Shown here: piece after piece, positions 7,394 through 13,824 of the stretch
Layout: every line of letters begins with the position of its first letter
How positions within the stretch are numbered: the first letter of the stretch is position 1
Assembly (NCBI GenBank): GCA_047629355.1
Contig: JBLHWU010000160.1
Location: 1 to 15,332 of the forward strand
Reading direction: 5' to 3'
DNA: 15,332 nucleotides
From: CAYUNA01 sp047629355
Lineage (GTDB): Bacteria > Bacteroidota > Bacteroidia > Chitinophagales > Saprospiraceae
Notes under the pieces: model-generated
Seen by the model: the letters and a program-made list of their open reading frames with translations, nothing else
The model's database searches: none
What the model was told of the DNA's origin: nothing
Made by a program: the position numbers and the translations under genes

Positions 7394-8347
7394 ATGCAAT
7401 TCATCAAAACCATCCTCAACTTCCGCCTCCAACAAATCTGGCGAATGCTCAAAAGCATCGGAGTTATCTTGCTTCTTTTAGCCTTGCCGATGATTGGAGT
7501 TTTCTTGTTGAGTGCTCTCAAATGGCTGAGTGAAGTAGACTGGTGGACCGCAGCATTAGCCGTATTCGGATGCTTGTTGTTCTTGCATTTTCATCGTCCA
7601 GATAAAAAATGGCTGATGCACCTGCCCTTCAAAAAACGGCAATTATTTTTAATTGAATACTCTTTTGCCATCTTGCCAATGAGCATTGCAATGGTTGGCT
7701 TTTTTCAAGATTGGATAATCGCCGGCTTGTTTCAGGTAAGCGCAATTGCAGTCAGTTTCATCCCCAATTTTAATGCAAAGAAAACGCAGCAGACTTGGTT
7801 TTTAAACTTGAATAAAATACCGATTGAAGCCTTCGAGTGGCGTGTTGGTTTGCGCAAAACATTTCCCTTAATTTTCTTGTATCTAATTGGCTTTTTTGTG
7901 GCAAAATATATAGCAGGCGTTTCAATAATTTGTCTATTGATTATAATGTTAGGAATGAGCTTTTACGAAACTTTAGAACCCAAAGAATTGCTCGAAGCCA
8001 GCTTATTAAAAGCCGGTTTATTGAAAAGAAAAGTATGGGTGCATAGTTGTTTTATACATACTACTTTTCTCCCTTTGTATGCCCTATTTTTATTTTTCCA
8101 TTTAAAGTATTGGTACTTCTTATTGCTGCTACTTTTAGTCGTTCAAGCGAGTCTTTTATTTGCCATCTTTTTCAAATATGCGCACTATCTACCTCGCCGC
8201 CAAAAGGCACCCAATCAGACCCCTGTCGGGTTGTTTTTTCTTGGTCTAGTCGTTCCATTTTTTACACCGGGTGCAATTGTCGCTCTTTTTATTTATTGGC
8301 GAAAAGCCGTCAAACGAATCAATTACTTCTATGCTAACCATCACTAA
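7394..8347 (+). CDS. ABC-transporter permease-like membrane protein
   Basis: This 317-aa integral membrane protein has about eight hydrophobic segments (around residues 22-42, 50-65, 90-104, 107-122, 156-172, 174-190, 222-260 as two, 277-301). Its loops are short and basic, with a cytoplasmic-looking N-terminus (MQFIKTILNFRLQQIWR). The pattern fits ABC-2-type permeases. It is almost certainly the membrane partner of the ATPase that starts inside its last codons. The start is put at ATG 7394; an open frame from 7265 would add 43 polar residues and overlap a promoter-like sequence. The transported substrate is unknown. With no periplasmic binding protein nearby, export is more likely than import. 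Confidence 0.8.
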   Translation: MQFIKTILNFRLQQIWRMLKSIGVILLLLALPMIGVFLLSALKWLSEVDWWTAALAVFGCLLFLHFHRPDKKWLMHLPFKKRQLFLIEYSFAILPMSIAMVGFFQDWIIAGLFQVSAIAVSFIPNFNAKKTQQTWFLNLNKIPIEAFEWRVGLRKTFPLIFLYLIGFFVAKYIAGVSIICLLIIMLGMSFYETLEPKELLEASLLKAGLLKRKVWVHSCFIHTTFLPLYALFLFFHLKYWYFLLLLLLVVQASLLFAIFFKYAHYLPRRQKAPNQTPVGLFFLGLVVPFFTPGAIVALFIYWRKAVKRINYFYANHH

Positions 8348-9023
8348 TCTAAAAGTTGCTTACAAGAATAATTTGGTTTTGAAAGGACTAAATTTGACTG
8401 CTGAAGAGGGAGAGATTCACGGTATCTTGGGCATGAATGGCTCTGGTAAATCAACTTTCTTCAACGCATTGTATCGCTTCCTCCCAGTAGTTGCTGGTGA
8501 AATTTCCTTTAATAGCAAAGCAATCCATCAAAAGGACATCGCCTATTTAGAAACCCATCATTTTTTCTATTCCTATATGACAGGTGAAGAATATCTGCAA
8601 TTGTGTGCCTTGCAAAACCCCAGTTTTAACATCAAAGAGTGGAATCAGATTTTCAATTTGCCCCTAAAAACGATGGTGGACACCTACTCGACCGGCATGA
8701 AAAAAAAGCTGGCTTTTATCGGCAATATCGCGCTTAATCGGCCAATTATGGTACTCGACGAACCGTATAACGGCGTTGATTTTGAAAGCTGTGAAATCAT
8801 CTATGAAATTTTGCTACGCTTACGCAAACAAGGTAAAGTCATTCTCATTTCCTCCCATATTATTGAGTCGCTCACCAATGTTTGTGACCGAGTCAGTTAC
8901 TTGAATAATGGCCTGATTGAACGAGAGTATTTAACCACTGATTTTAAACAAATGGAACAAGATTTACGGGATTTTATAAAATCGAAGGTGGAAAATAATC
9001 TGGATTCGTTGTTTTCAAAATAA
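8331..9023 (+). CDS. ABC transporter ATP-binding protein
   Basis: The 230-aa ATPase drives the permease encoded just upstream. Motifs: Walker A GMNGSGKST (34-42), signature YSTGMKKKLA (119-128, in place of LSGGQ), Walker B PIMVLDEPYNGVD (138-150) with catalytic Glu144, and switch His176 in LISSHII. The Q-loop region reads YLETHHFFYSYMTGEEYL, with no clear glutamine, as in some ABC-2 exporters. The start at ATG 8331 is chosen because it begins the usual MLTITNLKVAY strand. It overlaps the permease gene by 17 bp, which points to translational coupling. The protein is short and has no extra C-terminal domain. Confidence 0.92.
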   Translation: MLTITNLKVAYKNNLVLKGLNLTAEEGEIHGILGMNGSGKSTFFNALYRFLPVVAGEISFNSKAIHQKDIAYLETHHFFYSYMTGEEYLQLCALQNPSFNIKEWNQIFNLPLKTMVDTYSTGMKKKLAFIGNIALNRPIMVLDEPYNGVDFESCEIIYEILLRLRKQGKVILISSHIIESLTNVCDRVSYLNNGLIEREYLTTDFKQMEQDLRDFIKSKVENNLDSLFSK

Positions 9024-9035
9024 AACATAAATTGA

Positions 9036-9091
9036 GGAGAATGCGAAGGAATCTTTCAACTAAAAATTCCTTCGCACAAACTAGATTCTCC
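9036..9091. terminator. Terminator-like long hairpin after the ABC pair
   Basis: An inner 10-bp stem, GCGAAGGAAT (9043-9052) with ATTCCTTCGC (9066-9075), is enclosed by GGAGAAT (9036-9042) with ATTCTCC (9085-9091). It lies 12 bases after the ATPase stop and between convergent genes. The T-run is weak (CCCCTAATTTTT), so termination in both directions is inferred from placement. Confidence 0.65.
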
Positions 9092-9136
9092 CCCTAATTT
9101 TTCACCTCAGCCAATAACCCGTACCTCGCAACACAT

Positions 9137-9490
9137 TTACCAGTCCCGCCACTCCGCCGTTACATCATCATCCTCAGCGTTGTGCCCCATCAAAAACCCT
9201 GATTGAATAATCACTTCACAGATATTTTCCCGTTGGTCGTTTTCAATCAGTTCGCCGTTACAGTCGGCATTCAAATCATTGAGATCAAGCACTGTTTTTT
9301 CAACCAATTTCATGGCTTCCGACTTTGATTTCACTTTTTCCAGTTCATCCAAATGGTCATCCAGAATCTCGATACATTCATCTACATCTTCTTCCGTGTA
9401 GCTGACGTCTGCATCCGTCATGTAATCCATCATACTGGAACGAATCCAGACTTTTGCCGCTTTAATTTTCTGATTGTCTTTCAGTTTCAT
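9137..9490 (-). CDS. Small acidic cytoplasmic protein, unknown function
   Basis: The 117-aa product is rich in Asp and Glu, has no signal peptide and is mostly helical. Visible segments are a basic N-terminus (MKLKDNQKIKAAKVWIRSSM), an acidic middle (TEEDVDECIEILDDHLDELEKV) and the stretch LNADCNGELIENDQRENICEVI. I recall that last pattern from small uncharacterised Bacteroidota proteins, but cannot confirm it. There are four cysteine or histidine-poor helices and no catalytic motif. It could be an immunity-like or regulatory partner, but nothing adjacent suggests a toxin. A TAGATTTG sequence on the minus strand (9531-9538) is a good -7 box match about 40 bases upstream, so it probably has its own promoter. 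Confidence 0.75.
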   Translation of the reverse strand: MKLKDNQKIKAAKVWIRSSMMDYMTDADVSYTEEDVDECIEILDDHLDELEKVKSKSEAMKLVEKTVLDLNDLNADCNGELIENDQRENICEVIIQSGFLMGHNAEDDDVTAEWRDW

Positions 9491-9530
9491 TATTAAAAAA
9501 TCTTATCTTTATGGTATTTAAAATTAGTTA

Positions 9531-9538
9531 CAAATCTA
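9531..9538 (-). promoter_or_regulatory. Candidate -7 box for the small acidic protein gene
   Basis: On the minus strand this reads TAGATTTG, an exact fit to TAnnTTTG. There is no TTG at the usual spacing upstream, so only half the promoter is supported. Confidence 0.4.
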
Positions 9539-9602
9539 TTAGACTTTTTACGCCGATAGAAACAGTTATTTTAAAATATCTTTTTCTATCTCCGTTAAAA
9601 AT

Positions 9603-10076
9603 CTATTTTAAACGAAGTTCTTCTTCGCCTTCATATTTAACAGGAATACTCACCTGCACACTACCCAATCCCGCCTTAATGTGACCATCCAATTGATATT
9701 CTACCAACTTTTTCTTAAAGATGTCATTGATAGAAGATTTGAAATCCTTAACGGTATCTTTTAACGGCACTTTAAAGTTAAGAGGCAAGGTAAAATCCGA
9801 ATTTCCACTCATCGACGCATGGACATCTTGAACCACGTTAGTCACCATTTTTCCGTTGATGTAAACATCCAAATCAACCGAAGAAACATCCGCACCCAAC
9901 ATATTTGGATTGTGAAATAACGCATCACCAGACAAGGTAACACTGCCTCCGTTAGCAATAGAGAATGATTTAAACCGTACATTTTCTAAGGTCTTAAAAA
10001 CAGGTTGTTGAGGATTTTCACAGCTTAAAAACAGGCATGAAATTCCCACAATAATAGCAATAAAAAGTTCTTTCAT
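9603..10076 (-). CDS. LEA type 2 family lipoprotein
   Basis: The 157-aa lipoprotein has lipobox LFLSC (Cys19). The mature part is one LEA_2/WHy-type beta-sandwich: FKSFSIANGGSVTLSGDALFHNPNMLGADVSSVDLDVYINGK, then SDFTLPLNFKVPLKD and VEYQLDGHIKAGLGSVQVSIPVKYEGE. The F(H/K)NPN motif and the alternating strand pattern are typical of the family, whose plant members are linked to desiccation. In Bacteroidota these are small envelope lipoproteins of undefined role. It likely sits in the periplasm on a membrane. A well-spaced promoter lies upstream (10105-10136), so it is probably transcribed alone. Confidence 0.85.
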   Translation of the reverse strand: MKELFIAIIVGISCLFLSCENPQQPVFKTLENVRFKSFSIANGGSVTLSGDALFHNPNMLGADVSSVDLDVYINGKMVTNVVQDVHASMSGNSDFTLPLNFKVPLKDTVKDFKSSINDIFKKKLVEYQLDGHIKAGLGSVQVSIPVKYEGEEELRLK

Positions 10077-10104
10077 TGGGGTGTTTAATTAGTTGAATAA
10101 AGTC

Positions 10105-10136
10105 CAAAATTAAAGAAATTCGTTTTGACCCTGCAA
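10105..10136 (-). promoter_or_regulatory. Bacteroidota-type promoter for the LEA lipoprotein gene
   Basis: Read on the minus strand: TTG (10134-10136), a 21-base spacer, then TAATTTTG (10105-10112). This fits the -33 TTG / -7 TAnnTTTG pattern. The start of transcription would lie roughly 20-25 bases before the ATG. Confidence 0.55.
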
Positions 10137-10252
10137 TTTAGGCAATTCCTTTTGAGCTTTTAAACATTATGACAGAGATTTATGCTTTTTTATTTAAATG
10201 TGTATAAAATTAGTATCTATCGTTTCTTTTATAAGTCTAAATAATATGTTTA

Positions 10253-10288
10253 CTTTAACGAACAATTTTAAAAATTTGTTCGTTAAAG
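10253..10288. repeat. Perfect 13-bp palindrome, AT-rich loop
   Basis: CTTTAACGAACAA (10253-10265) pairs with TTGTTCGTTAAAG (10276-10288) over a 10-base loop of T and A. It lies in the 524-bp gap between the divergent LEA and OmpA-like genes. It could be a hairpin module of the repeat cluster or a protein-binding site. Confidence 0.7.
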
Positions 10289-10300
10289 CATTTAAATTAA

Positions 10301-10390
10301 GTTCCCCCGAAGTGGTGAGTTCAGCCCACCACTTGGGCTTTACTTGAGAATATTAAGGTACGAGGTGGGCAGAACCCACCGCGTACCATA
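10301..10390. repeat. Palindromic module cluster (GAAGTGGTG and GGTGGGCAGAACCCACC)
   Basis: There are two hairpins. AAGTGGTG (10310-10317) pairs with CACCACTT (10327-10334). A compound stem is formed by GGTACG (10357-10362) with CGTACC (10382-10387), enclosing GGTGGG/CCCACC. The words GGTGGGCAGAACCC and CCCGAAGTGGTGAGTTC recur in variant or inverted form at 11566-11620 and 11757-11785. It is far more GC-rich than its surroundings and has no coding capacity. Confidence 0.7.
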
Positions 10391-10412
10391 GGGTAAAATT
10401 AAATTAACCGAC

Positions 10413-10557
10413 TAAGTGGCAATTAATTCGGTAATTTTACAAACATCTTTTTCCGCTATTTTCCCTTTAAAAATTCTTCAATAACAAAGGCTATTAATGA
10501 TTTTTTAAAGAAAAACTATCGAAAAATTTTACCGAATTAATTACCACGAGTTACTTA
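10413..10557. mobile_element. Foldback MITE, end-type A, complete copy
   Basis: This 145-bp palindromic element has the same core as the other three copies (CATCTTTTTCCGCTATTTTCC on the left; TTTAAAGAAAAACTATCG on the right, inverted). Its ends differ from end-type B: the left holds AATTAATTCGGTAATTTTAC (10421-10440) and the right its near complement (10523-10545). It stops 44 bp before the OmpA-like gene start, so it makes up that gene's upstream region. Confidence 0.7.
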
Positions 10558-10600
10558 AATAATGATTGAGAATATTTTTTTCAAAAATAAAACCAGTAAA

Positions 10601-11389
10601 ATGAATAGTTTCCGTTTTTTAATAGTACTAATTATCCCTTTCTTTTTTACCGCTTGCAACAAAGATGAAGTTGCCAAGTTAGAGAAAGAAATCTCCTTGA
10701 AAGATGAGCAAATCAAGCAGTTGGAAGGCCAAGTGGCACACGCCCAAACGACGACCAACAGCCTCCTCGATAGAATGTCTGACCTCTCCATCGTCAATAA
10801 AGAAGGTGCGCAAAGCATTCGCAAATCATTGGAAAACATCACACAGCAATATTCTTTTATCCAAGATTTGACGGCTAAAGTGCAGTCCAAAGATTCGCTC
10901 AATCTTGCCTTGGTCATGAACCTAAAACGCTCGCTCGACGACATCAACGACGAAGATGTAGAGATTGAAGTGAAAGGCGGTATCGTTTATGTGAGCATCT
11001 CGGATAAGCTATTGTTTAGCGAAGGAAGTTCCCGCGTTTCTGATGAAGCGGAATCTGTTTTAGGCAAGGTGGCTGCCGTGATAAATGACCATGATGAACT
11101 CAATATTTTGGTGGAAGGTCACACAGATATTGAGCCAATTTCTAATAATTGTATCCAAGACAATTGGGATTTGAGTACGAAACGAGCGACCGCGATTGTT
11201 CGGTTGTTACAAGAAGACCACTTCGTTTCACCAGAGCGATTGACTGCCGCAGGTCGCGCAGAATACATGCCAAAAGCTGATAATCAAACCGAGGAAGGTA
11301 AGGCGAAAAACCGTCGAACAGAGATTTTAATAATGCCTCGCTTTGACCAGTTTTTTGCCTTGATGGAATCGCCGGAATTGATGAATTAG
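10601..11389 (+). CDS. OmpA-family lipoprotein with coiled coil
   Basis: The 262-aa protein is anchored by a lipoprotein signal peptide (lipobox FFFTAC, Cys19). Residues 20-100 form a heptad-rich coiled coil (KDEVAKLEKEISLKDEQIKQLEGQV). Residues about 125-245 are an OmpA C-terminal peptidoglycan-binding domain: SDKLLFSEGSSRVS, LVEGHTD (173-176), NWDLSTKRA (188-196) and KAKNRRTEI (235-241), the usual signature order. It likely links the outer membrane to peptidoglycan. The start is set at ATG 10601 because it opens directly into the signal peptide; an upstream ATG at 10562 would add 13 residues and lies right against the MITE. It is a single-gene unit, and its promoter is not evident. Confidence 0.92.
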   Translation: MNSFRFLIVLIIPFFFTACNKDEVAKLEKEISLKDEQIKQLEGQVAHAQTTTNSLLDRMSDLSIVNKEGAQSIRKSLENITQQYSFIQDLTAKVQSKDSLNLALVMNLKRSLDDINDEDVEIEVKGGIVYVSISDKLLFSEGSSRVSDEAESVLGKVAAVINDHDELNILVEGHTDIEPISNNCIQDNWDLSTKRATAIVRLLQEDHFVSPERLTAAGRAEYMPKADNQTEEGKAKNRRTEILIMPRFDQFFALMESPELMN

Positions 11390-11622
11390 CGTAGAGATGT
11401 TTTTTAGGGAGTTTAAGAGTAAAAAAAGGTTTTGAAAAAATCTTTTTCTATCCTCAAAACCCACCCCGGGGTGTACGAAAAACTGCACGTGCCCGTATTC
11501 ATTAGGCACAGCGTGCTGGCACCCTTGGTAATGGTAAGATGAAGATATTCCAAAGCCGCAGCGCGGTGGGTTCTGCCCATCTGTTCTGTTCTAAGCAAAA
11601 CCGAAGAGGTGGGCAGAACCCG

Positions 11623-11754
11623 AATGTCATCAACTTAAGCGCAGTAGCGGATACCTTGAAGGTATCTGCTACCTAAAATAGAGCGAATTAGGTAGCAGGT
11701 GCTCTGAAAGTATCCGCTACCTGTGCGACACCAAATCGTTAAGTTGATGACATT
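11623..11754. repeat. Nested inverted repeat: 16-bp ends enclosing two GTAGCGGATACC hairpins
   Basis: The outer ends are perfect: AATGTCATCAACTTAA (11623-11638) and its complement (11739-11754). Inside are two hairpins. The first is GTAGCGGATACC (11644-11655) with GGTATCTGCTAC (11661-11672). The second is GGTAGCAGG (11691-11699) with the CCGCTACC arm ending at 11721. The same GTAGCGG...CCGCTAC word pair occurs in the element at 13221-13365, within different outer ends. Confidence 0.8.
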
Positions 11755-11801
11755 AGGGCAGAACCTACCGCTTCGGGAGAACTCAATAAACCTTTTACTA
11801 C

Positions 11802-11822
11802 AAAGTCTTTAATTTAGACTTT
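11802..11822 (-). terminator. Weak hairpin at the 3' end of the radical SAM gene
   Basis: AAAGTCT (11802-11808) pairs with AGACTTT (11816-11822) directly after the stop codon of the minus-strand gene. The stem is AT-rich and lacks a T-run on the minus strand, so its terminator role is a guess based on position. Confidence 0.4.
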
Positions 11823-11823
11823 A

Positions 11824-12963
11824 TCAAAGAACCACTTCTTTAAAATCCTCTTCCCTCAATTCATCCAACTTCCCCGTTTCCTGTAAAAACTTCGCCCAAT
11901 ATTTCGATTTATCTTCCTTTTCCATAAACGCCAATATCTCTTCAAATTGCCCTTTTATCTTTTCAGAAAGCACATTTTCATTTAGAAATTTTTCAAAAAT
12001 AATCCTCACTGTTGTCTTCTTTTCTAATGGCATTGCCTGAATATTATAATAAAAAGGTTGCTCTAAAATGTTGATATAAAAATCATCCACTTCAATCATT
12101 TTCGATTGCAAACTTTCCAAATACAACGTAGGCAGGTGCGCAATATTTAAAATAGAAACCGTCGGTGCGAGTTGGAAATCCAAATGAGGCAAAGCACGAA
12201 TCTTTTCTCGATTGTCCAAAATTGTCGCCCAAACCATTTCTTTACGAATGTACTCCCCCAAATCTTCACTGGCATCAATGCTTGCTAAAATTTCTACTTT
12301 TGGAAAATGCGCCCACATCTCCAACACCTTCCAGCGTTTAAAATGCAGCATCGAGAAGTTGGTATTGTAACGCAAACGCACATTCGTCGCCTTATTTTCA
12401 ATCAGCCATTCCAATAACAAATAATGCTCTTCCGTTGCCAACGGTTCACCACCAGCAAAGTAGATTTCTTGGGCATTTAGAAGCGCGTCACCCGTTTTTT
12501 TAATAAAATTATTAAAGTCGTTGATATTTTTAAGAATGGCTTTTTCCCCCAAGTTTGTCCCCAATACTTTTGCATCTGCAAACCATTTGGAACTCGCTCC
12601 ATGCCAACACGTCCGGCAGCGAAAATTGCAAACATTGGAAAAACGAATGTCAAAATAAATCGGCAATTCAATCGGATTGTTAAGGATTTGTACCTCCGAA
12701 AACCGTTCAAAGGTCTCTTGCCTAATGCTTTTTCCACCCGCCGCTTCCCGATGAATACATTGCGCACAACGCTTGTCTGCTTCCCCTTTTACAAACTTAT
12801 CGCGCAGTTTATTGATGGCTTCTCCATTCCATATTTCCTCCAGATTCTGCTCATTAATATTGCCATAAGGAATATTGGCAACACAGCAGGCTTTAGCCGT
12901 TCCGTTGTTGGAAACATGGAAATGAATCCAAGGCATGAGGCAATAGGGTTGCTTTTTTTTCAT
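11824..12963 (-). CDS. Radical SAM protein with N-terminal twitch-like domain
   Basis: The 379-aa enzyme carries the radical SAM cluster motif CNFRCRTC (Cys112, Cys116, Cys119) and the SAM-binding GGEP (171-174). Before the core lies an extra cysteine set (Cys8 in YCLMPW, Cys26/Cys27 in KACC, Cys66/Cys69 in CAQC), fitting an auxiliary Fe-S cluster of a twitch/SPASM type but at the N-terminus. I recall such 'twitch domain-containing radical SAM' proteins in Bacteroidota; they are of unknown reaction, often next to sugar or peptide modification genes. No substrate gene is visible here. The final codons GTT CTT TGA lie in a family-3 repeat tip, and a MITE begins 48 bp upstream of its start. Confidence 0.9.
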   Translation of the reverse strand: MKKKQPYCLMPWIHFHVSNNGTAKACCVANIPYGNINEQNLEEIWNGEAINKLRDKFVKGEADKRCAQCIHREAAGGKSIRQETFERFSEVQILNNPIELPIYFDIRFSNVCNFRCRTCWHGASSKWFADAKVLGTNLGEKAILKNINDFNNFIKKTGDALLNAQEIYFAGGEPLATEEHYLLLEWLIENKATNVRLRYNTNFSMLHFKRWKVLEMWAHFPKVEILASIDASEDLGEYIRKEMVWATILDNREKIRALPHLDFQLAPTVSILNIAHLPTLYLESLQSKMIEVDDFYINILEQPFYYNIQAMPLEKKTTVRIIFEKFLNENVLSEKIKGQFEEILAFMEKEDKSKYWAKFLQETGKLDELREEDFKEVVL

Positions 12964-13010
12964 AGGAACAAAGGAAGGGATTTTTAATTACTTTACTGAT
13001 GTTAGGCAAT

Positions 13011-13173
13011 TAAGTACCTGGACACAATTAATCGAATATCTAAAGAGTATCTTTTTCCGTTATTTTCCTCTAAAAAATACTTCAATAAAGGGATTATTCA
13101 AGAATTTTTTAGAGAAAACTAACGAAAAAATCTTACTTCTTTGATTGTTCGATTATTTATGTTCAGGTACTTA
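13011..13173. mobile_element. Foldback MITE, end-type B, copy 2
   Basis: This 163-bp element closely matches 125-284 along its length. It begins TAAGTACCTGGACACAATTA and ends, inverted, TCGATTATTTATGTTCAGG then TACTTA. The interior arms (CTTTTTCCGTTATTTTCC on the left, AGAGAAAACTAACGAAAAAA on the right) form a long imperfect hairpin, better kept than in copy 1. It lies in the upstream region of the radical SAM gene and may alter its expression. Confidence 0.8.
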
Positions 13174-13220
13174 CCAACTAATAAATTAAACATTTTATGC
13201 TTGCCCTTTTTAATAAATAG

Positions 13221-13365
13221 GGTTCTTTGACAAATCCCGTGATTGCAAAGCCTTCAGTAGCGGGTACTTTTTCAGTATCCGCTACTGTATTCGCTAAAAG
13301 TAAGGGGTACTGAAAAAGTACTCCTTACTAACAAATTTAGATTTCACGGCATTTCTCAAAGAACC
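13221..13365. mobile_element. GGTTCTTTGAC-tipped palindromic element with two internal hairpins
   Basis: Inverted ends match at 19 of 21 positions (GGTTCTTTGACAAATCCC from 13221; GCATTTCTCAAAGAACC to 13365). The first hairpin is CAGTAGCGG (13255-13263) with CCGCTACTG (13279-13287). The second is AGTAAGGGGTAC (13299-13310) with GTACTCCTTACT (13318-13329). The second hairpin is recognisably the first one reversed (shared TACTGAAAAAGTAC core), so the 145-bp element looks like a palindrome of palindromes. Confidence 0.8.
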
Positions 13366-13389
13366 TAAAATTAAAGACTTTATCCTAAT

Positions 13390-13570
13390 TACTTATCCAC
13401 GAAGTGGGTGAATATGAATAACTCCGAGTGCAATTCAGGGGCATTTGATGAAACGCAAAAATCCTGAAGGGATTGAATCTAATTGATATTCAATCCCTTC
13501 AGCGTTACGTTATCCTACTTTCAATACCACGGATTTCATCCGTGGTTATTCCCATTCAATCCTTTCAGGG
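13390..13570. repeat. Cluster of three palindromic modules
   Basis: CTGAAGGGATTGAAT (13464-13478) and its perfect complement (13488-13502) form a 15-bp stem. ACCACGGAT (13526-13534) pairs with ATCCGTGGT (13538-13546) around TTC. A third half-site, ATTCAATCCTTTCAG (13554-13568), differs from 13488-13502 at one base. ATCCAC-GAA-GTGGGT near 13395-13409 is a fourth, imperfect palindrome. It is non-coding. I recall similar words between genes in Bacteroidota, but have not checked. Confidence 0.75.
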
Positions 13571-13574
13571 TTAT

Positions 13575-13668
13575 GGCTATTTGACAAGTCCTATGAAAGG
13601 TAAAGATATCCGATAGCGCTATCGCGTATCGGATACCTTTATGAAATCACGGAATTTGTCAAAGAACC
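13575..13668. mobile_element. Short GGTTCTTTGAC-tipped palindromic element
   Basis: This 94-bp element has a good right tip (GGAATTTGTCAAAGAACC, 13651-13668) and a decayed left tip (GGCTATTTGACAAGTCC, 13575-13591). The centre is the perfect palindrome CGATAGCGCTATCG (13611-13624), flanked by GATATC and GTATCGGATACC. It therefore shares its tips with 1335-1556 and 13221-13365 but holds a different core. Confidence 0.7.
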
Positions 13669-13824
13669 ATAAAAATTAGTGCATTTCGCGGCGGAAAAAT
13701 TCAGTTTTCATATTAGACCCAAGCCGCTGCAACGGGATTATCAAGAGGAGCACGACAAAATCATAATAAAACTTGGTTTTAGCTGCTCCGCATCTCAGTA
13801 AGGAAATAGGAAATATAACAGCAA

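Larger units (their letters stand above)
11398..11833. repeat. Composite modular repeat region between OmpA-like and radical SAM genes
   Basis: The whole 430-bp gap is built from repeat modules. 11407-11465 resembles the interior of the 1335-1556 element (AGGGAGTTTAAGAG...). CACCCCGGGGTG (11462-11473) is a 12-bp palindrome. GGGTTCTGCCCA (about 11569-11580) and TGGGCAGAACCC (about 11610-11621) are inverted partners. A nested inverted repeat occupies 11623-11754. GCAGAACCTACCGCTTCGGG (11759-11778) is an inverted relative of 10301-10325. At the right edge TTTATCAAAGAACC (11820-11833) matches the tip of the GGTTCTTTGAC family. Small open frames across it are not protein-like. Confidence 0.7.

Noticed and set aside
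9137..10076. Toxin-immunity pair
   Set aside because: The acidic protein and the LEA lipoprotein are co-oriented, but neither has toxin features and each has its own promoter candidate.
10555..10947. 130-aa minus-strand open frame
   Set aside because: It is antisense to the OmpA-like lipoprotein, which has a signal peptide and family motifs.
11327..11598. Two short minus-strand open frames after the OmpA-like gene
   Set aside because: They run through palindromic repeat modules and antisense to the gene end; no leader or conserved motif is seen.
12477..12987. Open frames on both strands over the radical SAM gene
   Set aside because: They are shadows of a gene with a clear CxxxCxxC motif and coherent translation.
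13221..13668. CRISPR array
   Set aside because: The repeats are inverted, unequal and hairpin-forming, without regular spacers, and no cas gene is present.
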